From DASRDB01 sp035652815 (GTDB taxonomy: Bacteria > Chloroflexota > Ktedonobacteria > Ktedonobacterales > Ktedonobacteraceae), in assembly GCA_035652815.1 (NCBI GenBank), contig DASRDB010000003.1, positions 310,001 to 374,000 of the forward strand: DNA of 64,000 bases, written 5' to 3'. Every line of letters begins with the position of its first letter. The first letter of the stretch is position 1. Below the pieces are notes generated by a model. It worked only from the letters and a program-made list of their open reading frames with translations, was not told the DNA's origin and ran no database searches. Both the position numbers and the translations under genes were made by a program. Of the stretch, positions 17,689 to 26,335 are shown in pieces.

Positions 17689-18981
17689 ATGCTTGACATG
17701 GCATTCATTCGCACTCACCCGGATGAGGTGAAGGAGGCGGCGCGCCTCAAAAACAACACGCTCGATATTGATCATTTGTTGGAAGTTGACCGCAATGTGC
17801 TTCAGTTGCAGCGCCAGGTTGAGGAGATACGCGGCGAGCAGAAAAAGCTCTCGAAGCAGATGCAGCAGGCAGGCAAAGACCAGGAAAAACGCCAGCAGCT
17901 TATCGCCGAGGGCAAGCAGCTTTCGGAACGCCTTAAGGAGTTGGAGCCGCGCTTGAAAGAACTTGAGGACGAGCGGGCGCAGTTGCTGCTCTACGTTCCC
18001 AATATTCCCGACCCCAGCGCACCCATCGGCAAGGACGAAAGCGACAACGTACCCATCAAATACTGGGGCGAGAAACCACAGTTCGACTTCGAGCCACGCG
18101 ACCACTACACCCTCATGCAGGGACTCGACGTGATCGATATTGAGCGCGCTGTGAAGATCGCGGGGGCGCGCAGCTATGCCCTCAAGGGAGATGCCGCTCG
18201 CCTCGAACTCGCGCTGCTGCACTTCGCGATGGACCGCGTTGCCAGCAAGGGCTTCACGCCGCTCATCGTACCCGCTATGGCGCGTGACTTCGCCTTCATC
18301 GGCAACGGCCAGTTCCCCAAAGGTCGCGACCAGGTGTATGCCGTCGAGGATGAAGACCTGTTCCTGGTCGGCACCGCCGAGGTCTCGATCACGGGCATGT
18401 ACAAGGACGAAATTATTCGTCACGAAGACCTGCCGCTGACATTCGTAGGCTTCTGCCCCTGCTTCCGCAAAGAGGCTGGCACCTACGGCAAGGATACACG
18501 TGGAGCCTTCCGCGTTCACCAATTCAACAAGATCGAGCAATACGTGATCTGCAAGGCCGATCACGAGGAGTCGGTGCGCTGGCACAACCAGTTGCTCGCC
18601 AACTCAGAGGAGATCGTGCAGGCGCTCGAGTTGCCTTACCGCGTAGTCAACGTCTGCACCGGCGACATGGGTGACGGCAAAGTCGGCATGTACGATGTCG
18701 AATGCTGGATGCCGAGCGAGGGCCGTTACCGCGAGACGCACTCGTGTTCGTACTTCCACGAGTGGCAGGCCCGCCGCGTCAACATTCGCTACCGCGACGA
18801 AGATGGCAAGGTCAAATTCGTTCACACGCTCAACAACACCGCCATCGCCTCACCACGCATCCTGCTGCCTCTCTTCGAGGTTCACCAGCAGCCCGACGGC
18901 AGCATCCGCATCCCCGAGGCTTTGCGACCATATATGGGCGGGCAGGAGTATATTCGCCCGAAAGAGAAGGTTCGGGTGTAA
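17689..18981 (+). CDS. serS: Seryl-tRNA synthetase
   Basis: 430 residues, normal for bacterial SerRS. The N-terminal coiled-coil arm (about 30-100, QRQVEEIRGEQKKLSKQMQQ and on) contacts the tRNA long arm. The class II catalytic core shows motif 2 FRKEAGTYGKDTRGAFRVHQ and motif 3 near NNTAIASPRILLPLFE; the TAEVSITG segment binds serine. AAGGAG stands 8 bases before the ATG. Controlled by the T-box upstream. The stop codon lies inside a perfect 34-base palindrome. Confidence 0.97.
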   Translation: MLDMAFIRTHPDEVKEAARLKNNTLDIDHLLEVDRNVLQLQRQVEEIRGEQKKLSKQMQQAGKDQEKRQQLIAEGKQLSERLKELEPRLKELEDERAQLLLYVPNIPDPSAPIGKDESDNVPIKYWGEKPQFDFEPRDHYTLMQGLDVIDIERAVKIAGARSYALKGDAARLELALLHFAMDRVASKGFTPLIVPAMARDFAFIGNGQFPKGRDQVYAVEDEDLFLVGTAEVSITGMYKDEIIRHEDLPLTFVGFCPCFRKEAGTYGKDTRGAFRVHQFNKIEQYVICKADHEESVRWHNQLLANSEEIVQALELPYRVVNVCTGDMGDGKVGMYDVECWMPSEGRYRETHSCSYFHEWQARRVNIRYRDEDGKVKFVHTLNNTAIASPRILLPLFEVHQQPDGSIRIPEALRPYMGGQEYIRPKEKVRV

Positions 18982-19046
18982 GATCGAATAATACATTGCA
19001 GGACGACCTGGCGGTCGTCCTGCAATGTATTATTCGATCTTACACC
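18975..19046. terminator. Perfect long hairpin between serS and a convergent gene
   Basis: Arms 18975-19008 and 19013-19046 are perfectly complementary over 34 bases with a TGGC loop. It overlaps the serS stop codon and ends 5 bases before the stop of the convergent phosphoesterase gene. Neither side has a clear T run, so classic intrinsic termination is uncertain; it may be a bidirectional transcript end or RNA-stabilising stem. Confidence 0.7.
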
Positions 19047-19051
19047 TTAAT

Positions 19052-19549
19052 CTATAGTAATATAATCTCCCCACTTATATCTTGCGTCTCTTCATCGATG
19101 TAGAGCTTGCCAATACTACATCTCGGCTGCCTGCGCCTATCTGTCGCGCTCCCCGGATTAAACAACAATTGCTCGTTGACCTCTTGATTCCAGGGAATAT
19201 GGCTATGCCCAAAGACGACGCAGCGAGCAGTAGGAAACTCTACTTGTGCCAGCTTTGCGCGATTATGAGTGTCTCCCAAAATATGCACAATGCCAATCCG
19301 GCAGCCACCTACCGCGATTTCGCACTTGATGGGCAGCTTGCGCCGCACCTCGTCTTCTTCTACGTTACCCTGCACTGCTACTACAGGAGCGATAGTCTCC
19401 AACTCGGAAATGACGCGCAATACAGAAAGGTCTCCTGCGTGAATTATCAACTCGACATCGTTGAAATGCTGCCAGACGGCTTCTGGAATCTGCTTGAAGT
19501 GGGGAATGTGGGTGTCGGAAATAACGCCGATACGGTGTTCTTTGCTCAT
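19052..19549 (-). CDS. YfcE/MJ0936-type metallophosphoesterase
   Basis: 165 residues, the usual size of the small single-domain family. Metal-binding motifs are visible in order: GVISDTHIPH, HAGDL, VQGNVE (GNxD/E variant), and VFGHSHIP with NPGSATDRR. Members hydrolyse phosphodiesters with Mn or Ni and often have no known physiological substrate. AGAGGTTG precedes the ATG. Its 3' end meets the large palindrome shared with serS. Confidence 0.88.
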   Translation of the reverse strand: MSKEHRIGVISDTHIPHFKQIPEAVWQHFNDVELIIHAGDLSVLRVISELETIAPVVAVQGNVEEDEVRRKLPIKCEIAVGGCRIGIVHILGDTHNRAKLAQVEFPTARCVVFGHSHIPWNQEVNEQLLFNPGSATDRRRQPRCSIGKLYIDEETQDISGEIILL

Positions 19550-19692
19550 CTATCAACCTCTTTTTTTAGTGATGGAACGAAATAAGCAACAGATGCCGTT
19601 TCAAAGTATCTGGTGCATACAGCATTTTTGCGGTATGATTACTCTCGGTTGTTTGCGAAATGTTGTTGTCTGCATGCACATAAGGATAGCAT

Positions 19693-20403
19693 ATGCGTGT
19701 AGCTGTTATAGCAGACATTCATGGCAATCTGCTCGCACTGGAGGCGGTGCTGCAAGACCTGAGCCAGCAGCCGCCCGTCGATTCGCTGGTCATTGCTGGT
19801 GATCTCTGTTTGAATGGTCCAAGTCCCCGGCAGGTGCTGGAAAGGGTGCGGGCGCTGAATTGTCCGGTGATTCAGGGCAACGTGGACTATGAAGTAGTTA
19901 ACTCGGCACCAGACAAGGGCGAGAAGAAACGCAATACGGTGAGCTGGACAAGGGCGCAGATTGGACCGGTTGGCATCGACTTCCTGGCTTCGCTGCCGTT
20001 CTCCCATACCATCTCCAATCCAAATGGCAAAGATCTGCTCATTGTACATGCCAACCCTCTTAACCTGGAAGACGCTATCTTACCAAATGCGGCGGATAGC
20101 ACGCTTGAACACTTACTTGGTAAGGTGGATAAGCGCGTTGGCGCAGTAGCCTTTGGGCATCTACATATCGCGTATACGCGGCAGTGGCGGCATCTGTTGC
20201 TGGTAGACGTTGGCAGTTGCGGACTGCCACGCGACGAGGATCACCGCGCATCATACGCCATTCTTTCCACAGATGATAGCGGGTGGCGGGCCGAGATCCG
20301 GCGCGTTCCCTATGATGTTCAGGCGATCGTGCGTCAGATCAAAATGAGCGGTATGCCTAACCCGGAGAAACGCATCAAGATATTGTTAGATGCGCGGTAT
20401 TAA
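19693..20403 (+). CDS. Metallophosphoesterase (YfcE-like, longer type)
   Basis: 236 residues. It has the full calcineurin-like motif set: AVIADIHGNLLALEAVL, VIAGDLCLNGP, IQGNVDYE and AFGHLHIAYTR, then VDVGSCGLPRDED. Known relatives are cytosolic phosphodiesterases; the substrate is not predictable. It has AAGGA before its ATG and is divergent from the other phosphoesterase, with only about 140 bases between the starts. The two are not close copies. Confidence 0.85.
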   Translation: MRVAVIADIHGNLLALEAVLQDLSQQPPVDSLVIAGDLCLNGPSPRQVLERVRALNCPVIQGNVDYEVVNSAPDKGEKKRNTVSWTRAQIGPVGIDFLASLPFSHTISNPNGKDLLIVHANPLNLEDAILPNAADSTLEHLLGKVDKRVGAVAFGHLHIAYTRQWRHLLLVDVGSCGLPRDEDHRASYAILSTDDSGWRAEIRRVPYDVQAIVRQIKMSGMPNPEKRIKILLDARY

Positions 20404-20404
20404 A

Positions 20405-20432
20405 AAGCCCGTTACAGAATTGTAACGGGCTT
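20405..20432 (-). terminator. Intrinsic terminator of the small peptide gene
   Basis: AAGCCCGTTACA (20405-20416) and TGTAACGGGCTT (20421-20432) form a perfect 12-base stem with a GAAT loop. Read on the minus strand, five T residues follow, so it should end the transcript of the gene at 20651. It may also serve the plus-strand gene, but its T run there is short. Confidence 0.8.
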
Positions 20433-20450
20433 GACGTGTGTAGCGCTTTA

Positions 20451-20651
20451 TTACACTAGTGTGCAGGTGCAAAACGATGTCAGGCTACTGATTTCCTCAT
20501 CGGTCAGTGTCGTTGATACAGTATCTGGCTGGCTCGCTAGAATGGCCTCCTCCATATCCATTGGTTCCTCCCCGAGATAACTGGCTGCGTCACCAATATC
20601 AACCAGTTGCAGTTCCTGAATGATCGCCCGCAGTTCACCGGTTGTTGCCAT
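20451..20651 (-). CDS. Putative RiPP precursor peptide (lanthipeptide-like)
   Basis: 66 residues, starting at ATG 20651 with AGGAG 8 bases upstream, although the frame is open farther. The N-terminal part is an acidic leader (ELRAIIQELQLVDIGD, EEPMDMEEAI) and the C-terminus is rich in Ser, Thr and Cys: ISSLTSFCTCTLV. This is the layout of ribosomally made, modified peptides such as lanthipeptides or thiazole peptides. It has its own terminator. No LanB/LanC/LanM, YcaO, protease or transporter gene is adjacent, so the assignment rests on composition only, and modification in trans is an inference. Confidence 0.55.
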   Translation of the reverse strand: MATTGELRAIIQELQLVDIGDAASYLGEEPMDMEEAILASQPDTVSTTLTDEEISSLTSFCTCTLV

Positions 20652-20926
20652 ACAAATTGCTCCTGTTTCATAAAAAAGTTTCTGTCCTAAAAGCAGTTCC
20701 ACACCTTCCACCCATACATCAAGCACCCACCACAACATAGACGCCGTGCTAGATGATTATTCGGTTTTACATAGTAGCTAGAAAGAGTTAGAACTTTTTG
20801 CATGTTCCCATTTTTCAAGTCCATACACTAATATATACGCTCGAGGTTTACACTCTCCTCTCGCTTGCTGAAAATGTAGGCCAAATAGGCCATAGCACCA
20901 TGCGCGTTATGTTTTTGTAACAGGCA

Positions 20927-21015
20927 GAGTTCCAGGAAGCCACCCACAAGGGGCTGGCTCTACAAGCGGGCTGATATGGTAGAACCATCCCCTTGCGGGT
21001 GGCTTCCTGGAACTC
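20927..21015. repeat. Extragenic palindrome, family A
   Basis: Arms start GAGTTCCAGGAAGCCACCC and end with the complement GGGTGGCTTCCTGGAACTC. Inside are AAGGGGCTGGCTCTAC and a weaker mirrored half. It lies in the 425-base gap between the minus-strand peptide gene and the alcohol dehydrogenase, about 60 bases before the latter's start. Nothing else recognisable is in that gap. Confidence 0.85.
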
Positions 21016-21076
21016 CTTTCACCACACCAAATTATGGTACACTTCCTGTAAGAACTCTTTACGGCAAGGACAAAGC

Positions 21077-22123
21077 GTGGAAGCAATTCTCTACCATACC
21101 TATGACGATATTCGCCTGGAAAACGTGCCTGTTCCCACCATTTCGGCTCATGAACTGCTTGTGCGCGTGCATGGCTGCGGTCTCTGTGGCTCCGATATTC
21201 TCAAAATTGTTCAACAGGTTCCACCACCAGTGCGTCTGGGGCATGAATTGACCGGAACCATTGTCGAACAAGGAAGAGAAGTCGAGGGATTTGAGGTTGG
21301 TCAGCGCGTGATTGTTGCGCATCATGTCCCGTGCGGAGTATGCCATTACTGCCAACATGGCAACTACTCGATGTGTCCGGCCTTCAAAGCTTCCAACATC
21401 GACCCCTGCGGCTTCGCTGAATATATCCGCGTTCCGGCGCAACATGTCGAGCATACCACTCTTCTGTTACCAGATTCTCTTAGCGACGAGGAAGGTTCGT
21501 TCGTCGAGCCGTTGGCTTGCTGCGTCCGTGCTGTGAGACGCACGCCCCTGCTGGTCGGCGATAGTGTTGTGGTTGTCGGCCTCGGCTCCATTGGTTTGCT
21601 AATGCTCCAGGCAGTCAAAGCTATTGGCGCAGGTAGCTTTAGCGCGACAAACGTATATGGCGTTGACCTGCTCCCCGAACGCTTGCAGCTTGCCCGCGAA
21701 CTCGGCGCAGATGGAACGCTCTCCGCACCAGCAAACGAACAAGGGCTTTTTGACCTGCTTGCATCATTGACAGATGGTCGCGGGGCAGACGCGGCTATCC
21801 TTACCGTTCCTGGCGCTCGCCCTTTCCTACAGGCTGTAACCGCGCTTCGTCCCGGCGGCACTCTCAACATCTTTGCTGCCCATAGCGGCACTGCTCCAAT
21901 TGACCTGGAAACGCTCTACCAGCGCGAACTCACCCTCACCAGCACCTATTCCTCTTCGCCTGAAGACCTGCGTATCGCCCTTGAACTTATGACAAAACGG
22001 CAGGTGCGGGTAGATCAACTTATCAGCCATCGCCTGCCATTAGAACAGTTTGACGAAGGGGTCAGGCTGATGCGAGAACGCAAGGCGTTGAAAGTCTATT
22101 TCGCTATCGCTTCCCGTGAGTAG
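21077..22123 (+). CDS. Zinc-dependent alcohol dehydrogenase (MDR family)
   Basis: 348 residues if started at GTG 21077, which has AAGGA 7 bases upstream; the longer frame from 20993 runs through the palindrome and is unlikely. Catalytic zinc site GCGLCGSDILK and GHELTGTI, structural zinc site CGVCHYCQHGNYSMC, and nucleotide-binding VVVVGLGSIGLLMLQ with a following Asp (VDLLPERL), which suggests NAD. Relatives include threonine, sorbitol and other polyol dehydrogenases. The substrate is not readable from sequence. Confidence 0.88.
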   Translation: MEAILYHTYDDIRLENVPVPTISAHELLVRVHGCGLCGSDILKIVQQVPPPVRLGHELTGTIVEQGREVEGFEVGQRVIVAHHVPCGVCHYCQHGNYSMCPAFKASNIDPCGFAEYIRVPAQHVEHTTLLLPDSLSDEEGSFVEPLACCVRAVRRTPLLVGDSVVVVGLGSIGLLMLQAVKAIGAGSFSATNVYGVDLLPERLQLARELGADGTLSAPANEQGLFDLLASLTDGRGADAAILTVPGARPFLQAVTALRPGGTLNIFAAHSGTAPIDLETLYQRELTLTSTYSSSPEDLRIALELMTKRQVRVDQLISHRLPLEQFDEGVRLMRERKALKVYFAIASRE

Positions 22124-22254
22124 CTGTTCTCCGCTCTCGTTTCCTCTATTCAGGTGATACAATAAACATGCATATTGCTACCATTTTCCACTGTGCGGCT
22201 CCTTGACAGACAGGAGAAAACCGCAACTGATATATTTGTAGGAGAGTACGTGTA

Positions 22255-23682
22255 ATGGCAGACACACATTATAATGTCGTTGTAATTGGCGCGGGTCCTG
22301 GCGGCTATGTTGCCGCCATTCGCGCTGCGCAACTGGGCGCGAAGACCGCCATCGTTGAAAAGCAATATCTGGGAGGCACCTGCCTGAACGTCGGCTGTAT
22401 CCCCTCGAAGGCCATGCTGCATATCGCGGAAGTGATGTATGAGATGGGGTCACTGGGGGATATGGGCATTAACCTGGATAAGCCGCCGACTTTCGATATG
22501 AGCAAGGCGGTGGCCTACAAGGACAAGGTCGTCAAGCGTATGACCAATGGCGTAGGCGTGCTGATGAAGGGGAACAATGTCGATGTCTATGATGGGCTGG
22601 GTACGGTTGATGCTTCTCGCAACGTCACCATCACAAAGAACGATGGCGGCACTGTCACTATCAGCGCGGATAAAATCATCCTCGCCACCGGCTCGGTTCC
22701 GCTGATGCCACCGTTTCCCGGCATTGATGGACGCAATGTCATCAACAGCGATACCTGCTGGAATCTGCCGAAGCTGCCGGAAAGCATTATCTGCGTGGGC
22801 GGCGGAGTAATCGGCATGGAACTGGCCTGCATGTTCAACGCGCTCGGTTCCAAAGTCACCGTCGTTGAAATGCTGCCGAACGTGCTGGCTCCATTGGACG
22901 AGGAAGTGCGCCGCCTGCTGGTTCGCACACTTACCAAACGCGGCATCGATATCGTTACCAATACGAAGGTCGAGGCTATCGAGGATGAAGGCGAGCAGAA
23001 AAAAGTTATCGCCAGCAGCGACAAGGGCCAGCAGACTTTTAGCGGCGAATATGTGCTGATGGCGGTGAGTCGCCGCGCCAATACCAGCGGCCTCGAAAAG
23101 CTGATGGAGCAGGGACTGGATAACGACCGGGGGCGCGTGCGCGTCAATGAGAAGATGGAGACGAACCTGCCCGGCATCTATGCCATCGGCGACCTTGTAC
23201 ACGGCGCGGGTCTTGCGCACGTCGCCTCGATGGAGGGAGAGGTCGCCAGCGATAATGCGATGGGACACAGCGCAAAGATGGACTACAACGTCATCCCCAA
23301 TCCCATCTATACCTTCCCCGAGGTCGCCTTCGTTGGCCTGACCGAGGCGCAGGCAAAGGAACAGTATCCCGATGCCCGTGTCGAACGCTTCCCCTGGACC
23401 GCCAATGGCAAGGCGGTGGGGATCGGCGAGACCGATGGCTTCACCAAAGTCATTCTGGGCAAATACGACGAAATCCTGGGCGCGCATATCATCGGCCCCG
23501 ATGCCACCAACCTCATCAGCGAATATTCAGTTGCCATGCGCGGCGAACTGACTGCCGACGAGATCATCGAGACCATTCACCCACACCCAACGCTCAGCGA
23601 GGGACTGCGCGAAGCCGTACTCGCCGCCGAGGGTCGCCCTATACATATCCCGCCCAAGAAACAGCTTGCTCGCACCCACTAG
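22255..23682 (+). CDS. lpdA: Dihydrolipoyl dehydrogenase (E3)
   Basis: 475 residues. It reoxidises dihydrolipoamide of 2-oxoacid dehydrogenase or glycine cleavage complexes with NAD. FAD-binding VIGAGPGGYVAAIRAAQLG is at the N-terminus, the redox disulfide in GGTCLNVGCIPSKA, NAD-binding VGGGVIGMELACMFNALG, FAD motif YAIGDLVHG, and the catalytic HPHPTLSEG near the C-terminus. A TAGGAG site precedes the ATG. No E1 or E2 genes are in the window. Confidence 0.95.
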   Translation: MADTHYNVVVIGAGPGGYVAAIRAAQLGAKTAIVEKQYLGGTCLNVGCIPSKAMLHIAEVMYEMGSLGDMGINLDKPPTFDMSKAVAYKDKVVKRMTNGVGVLMKGNNVDVYDGLGTVDASRNVTITKNDGGTVTISADKIILATGSVPLMPPFPGIDGRNVINSDTCWNLPKLPESIICVGGGVIGMELACMFNALGSKVTVVEMLPNVLAPLDEEVRRLLVRTLTKRGIDIVTNTKVEAIEDEGEQKKVIASSDKGQQTFSGEYVLMAVSRRANTSGLEKLMEQGLDNDRGRVRVNEKMETNLPGIYAIGDLVHGAGLAHVASMEGEVASDNAMGHSAKMDYNVIPNPIYTFPEVAFVGLTEAQAKEQYPDARVERFPWTANGKAVGIGETDGFTKVILGKYDEILGAHIIGPDATNLISEYSVAMRGELTADEIIETIHPHPTLSEGLREAVLAAEGRPIHIPPKKQLARTH

Positions 23683-23735
23683 CCAACTTTCAAGGCTGGT
23701 GCATAACAAAGGCGAACAAAAGCGCAGGTGGGAAC

Positions 23736-23809
23736 GGAAGCCACCCGCAAGGAGCTGGCTCTACAATACGAAAGCGCTTGTAGAGCCAGCTCCTTGCGGG
23801 TGGCTTTCC
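23736..23809. repeat. Extragenic palindrome, family A
   Basis: Left arm GGAAGCCACCCGCAAGGAGC continues with TGGCTCTACAA; the right arm is its near-perfect complement ending in GGGTGGCTTTCC. It lies in the 389-base gap after lpdA (23683-24071); the rest of that gap shows no gene. Confidence 0.85.
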
Positions 23810-24071
23810 ATCGTTTGTATCGATGAATGCCTTCCGCGCATCTCTCCACGCCTACAACAAATTAGCAGACATTGTCTTTTTTTCCATTATCAAAAAATAA
23901 GTGTACCCGATTTTCTTCCTGCCGACGTCTTTACCTATGTACAATTACTCGAATACATGAGACTAAACAAACACATGTGTTCAATTTACAGAAGAGTTCC
24001 TATTATCCTGGTGCATGGCAATCCGTTCGCCGGGATAAGCATTCGGTTGAACAAAGAAAGGATGTAGATGC

Positions 24072-24308
24072 ATGGCAACTCGGGTTGATTCGGCTACTCA
24101 GACGGCTCAGGACGTACAGGATCAGTACTTCCGCATTACCGACCAGGTTCCAGGCGCAGTCTGGTACTGGGGCGCAGTCGCTTCCATTATTGCTTCCGCG
24201 ACCCTCTTCCTGGTAGGGAAGCGTGATTGGAGCATTTTCGTGGGGCAGTGGCCGCCAACTTTCCTGCTCTTTGGCCTGTTCCACAAGCTGCTAGGTTCCG
24301 GTCGCTAA
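24072..24308 (+). CDS. Small membrane protein
   Basis: 78 residues. A polar N-terminus of about 25 residues (QTAQDVQDQYFRITDQ) is followed by two hydrophobic segments, VWYWGAVASIIASATLFLVG and FVGQWPPTFLLFGLFHKLLG. AAAGGA lies 8 bases before the ATG. No family is recognised. It precedes the PRC-barrel gene in the same direction and may be co-transcribed with it. Confidence 0.65.
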   Translation: MATRVDSATQTAQDVQDQYFRITDQVPGAVWYWGAVASIIASATLFLVGKRDWSIFVGQWPPTFLLFGLFHKLLGSGR

Positions 24309-24430
24309 GCTTCTAACGCAGGCACCTTCACGCCTGCTGCTGAAGATTTGGAGAGGCTTGCTTATCTGTGATATATAGTGATAAGAGGCCTCTCTACCTT
24401 TTTATTTTCTGTGAAGGAGCCAATACTGCT

Positions 24431-24919
24431 ATGAATGGCAATTCATCGATAAGAGACTGGTTTGAACTGCGGGGTTTGCCCGTGACTATTCCCTCAGAGG
24501 GGAAGCGGGCGGGCATAGTCGAGGATTTTTATTACGAGCCGGAAACGAATAGTATCTATGCGCTGCGCGTGAATGTTGGCGTCTGGGGCTACAAGGCGCT
24601 TACATCCAACGCCATCCAATCTATTCAACGTGACGCCATCACCGTTGCCAACGATCAGATGTTGATCCTGGAATCACACGGCGGCCAGCTCAACGAATTT
24701 CCCCTGAGCGAAAGGCTATTCAACAGCGAGGTGAAAAGCGAAAGCGGCCAATCGCTGGGGAAAATCCAGAATATCCTGGTCGCTACCGATCCTCCCGTCG
24801 CTCTGCATGTTGCCGCCTTCCGTCTTACCTCCGGTAAAACCTTTGCCGCGGAGGAAGTGACCGACTTCAACGGCCATGAGATGTTTGTCCTCGATAAGGC
24901 GGCGGCCAGGCTTCGCTAG
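24431..24919 (+). CDS. PRC-barrel domain protein
   Basis: 162 residues with two PRC-barrel-like halves: residues about 8-75 (WFELRGLPVTIPSEGKRAG, then VEDFYYEPETNSIYALRV) and 90-155 (SEVKSESGQSLGKIQNILV). PRC-barrels occur in photosynthetic reaction centre H subunits, RimM and many stress-related bacterial proteins; here no partner is visible. The frame is open from 24368, but GAAGGAG precedes ATG at 24431. Confidence 0.75.
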   Translation: MNGNSSIRDWFELRGLPVTIPSEGKRAGIVEDFYYEPETNSIYALRVNVGVWGYKALTSNAIQSIQRDAITVANDQMLILESHGGQLNEFPLSERLFNSEVKSESGQSLGKIQNILVATDPPVALHVAAFRLTSGKTFAAEEVTDFNGHEMFVLDKAAARLR

Positions 24920-24966
24920 AAGTGGGGTCGCTCCCTTTTTATAGATTTTGATAAATAAAGAGGGTT

Positions 24967-25213
24967 TATATCTGTAGGGACGCGATTGATCGCGTCCTCC
25001 TGGTCGATCCGCACAAGGGGCAGGACGCGATGATGAACTTTTACAACATACGGGGGGATACTCACCCCATGTCATCCTGAGCGCAGCGAAGGATCTGCGG
25101 CCTCGGCACGCGCATCGGCGGGGAACGGAGATCCTTCGCTGCGCTCAGGATGACATGAGACCAATATACTCCCTTTCATTGTAACAATTCATCATCGCCT
25201 CCCTACAGGTATA
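24967..25213. repeat. Inverted repeat, family C, split by a family B palindrome
   Basis: TATATCTGTAGGGACGCG at 24967 and GCGATGATGAA at 25027 are mirrored on the right by TTCATCATCGC and TCCCTACAGGTATA ending at 25213. Between the two halves sits a complete family B palindrome (25068-25157). This fills the 337-base gap between the PRC-barrel gene and the DUF202 gene; no coding sequence is seen there. Confidence 0.65.
25068..25157. repeat. Extragenic palindrome, family B
   Basis: Perfect 29-base arms (25068-25096 and 25129-25157), reading CATGTCATCCTGAGCGCAGC then GAAGGATCT on the left, with a 32-base GC-rich loop. The same core occurs at 26167-26250. Confidence 0.9.
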
Positions 25214-25256
25214 TTTTCCGTTATTTAACAAAATGCATCAAATGGAGCGGCCTTTT

Positions 25257-25688
25257 TTATGCCGTTAGCAGCAGGTAGATCGCCAGCAGGACGCCAATCA
25301 GACTTGCCAGCACAGTCAGGATAATGGCGAAAGCCGCCGGTGGATGAAAATGTTCGGCGTCAATAGCGCGGCGAATATGCAGGAAGTTGAGCAGGGCCAT
25401 CACCATCATAACCACGCCCAATAACGTCAGCGCCACGCCGATAATTGAGGAGTAGTGAATGGAAGTCGCGTTAGTGAGGGCGCTTTTAAAGCCTAGTTCA
25501 CGCAGCAGCAGGCCAAACCGTTCGACGACGAAGCCGAAGGTGATGGTGGCCAGCCCGGTGCGCATCCAGGCAAGGAAGGTGCGCTCGTTCGCCAGGTGAT
25601 CGGTTACTTTCTTCGACACGCCAATGTGCTTTGCAGTCGGCTTTTGCTCCTCTGCTGCACCCTCGACGGTATCTTTTTTCTGTACCAT
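25257..25688 (-). CDS. DUF202 (YidH-type) membrane protein
   Basis: 143 residues. The family mark VTDHLANERTFLAWMRTGLA is at about residue 28-47, followed by three transmembrane helices (TITFGFVVERFGLLL, IIGVALTLLGVVMMVMALL, AIILTVLASLIGVLLAIYLL). Function of the family is unknown. A GAAGG-type site precedes the ATG. It is divergent from the small membrane protein at 25788. Confidence 0.85.
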   Translation of the reverse strand: MVQKKDTVEGAAEEQKPTAKHIGVSKKVTDHLANERTFLAWMRTGLATITFGFVVERFGLLLRELGFKSALTNATSIHYSSIIGVALTLLGVVMMVMALLNFLHIRRAIDAEHFHPPAAFAIILTVLASLIGVLLAIYLLLTA

Positions 25689-25787
25689 CTCTCTGCCTTC
25701 TATTTACAAAATCGGGTTAAATTTTTTACTTGCTGTCGCGTTTATTCTATCATCTGAAAGAAAATGCATACACCAGGAGGCGCTACA

Positions 25788-26096
25788 ATGGATTCACAAG
25801 AGAGACCTACTCGTATCATCGCGTGGACAAGCCTTATAGTGGTCGCCCTGTTATTCCTCGTCGGCGCTGGGGCACAACTTACAGGGCATTCATCCCTCAG
25901 TGTCATTCTTTTTGAAATAATCGAGATCATTGTTGGTATGCTCTTCTTGATTAGCGGCCTGTTCCTGGATACCTGGTTCGGACGCAATTTGATGGGTCTG
26001 CAAGCCGGTAAGGGTAACTTCAATCGCTACCTGTTTATCATTTGTGGTTTTATTATGGTGATGACCGGGATACTGTTCCTCACGAACAGATTCTAA
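25788..26096 (+). CDS. Small integral membrane protein
   Basis: 102 residues with three hydrophobic segments (IIAWTSLIVVALLFLVGAGA, VILFEIIEIIVGMLFLISG, YLFIICGFIMVMTGILFL). AGGAGG precedes ATG 25788 by 7 bases; the upstream in-frame ATG at 25764 lacks a site. No family recognised. Confidence 0.7.
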   Translation: MDSQERPTRIIAWTSLIVVALLFLVGAGAQLTGHSSLSVILFEIIEIIVGMLFLISGLFLDTWFGRNLMGLQAGKGNFNRYLFIICGFIMVMTGILFLTNRF

Positions 26097-26166
26097 AACT
26101 CCCTCTAGACTTTAGCATGTAGGGCGGAAAAATAGCTTTTGCTAAAAGAGCGGGGAATTGTTCACG

Positions 26167-26250
26167 TGTCATCCTTCGCTGCGCTCAGTATTTCGTGTGC
26201 CAGACCGAATCGCCTGGCACACGAAATACTGAGCGCAGCGAAGGATGACA
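26167..26250. repeat. Extragenic palindrome, family B, inverted-core version
   Basis: Perfect 37-base arms (26167-26203, 26214-26250) with a 10-base loop. The outer part TGTCATCCTTCGCTGCGCTC is the same module as at 25068 but with the core in the opposite order; the inner part, including TATTTCGTGTGCCAG, is new. Confidence 0.9.
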
Positions 26251-26335
26251 TCCCTGGGTATCCTCTCTTTCTTCGTCAAAGTTCATATTACCGTCATATG
26301 CTATAATCAGCCAAAACGAGTAGAGGGACGAATCC

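Noticed and set aside
17638..18585. Minus-strand frame of 315 codons opposite serS
   Set aside because: Antisense to serS and its T-box leader, without recognisable domains.
22450..23487. Long minus-strand open frame of 345 codons opposite lpdA
   Set aside because: It is fully antisense to a convincing lpdA with all family motifs and shows no family motif itself; a by-product of codon bias.
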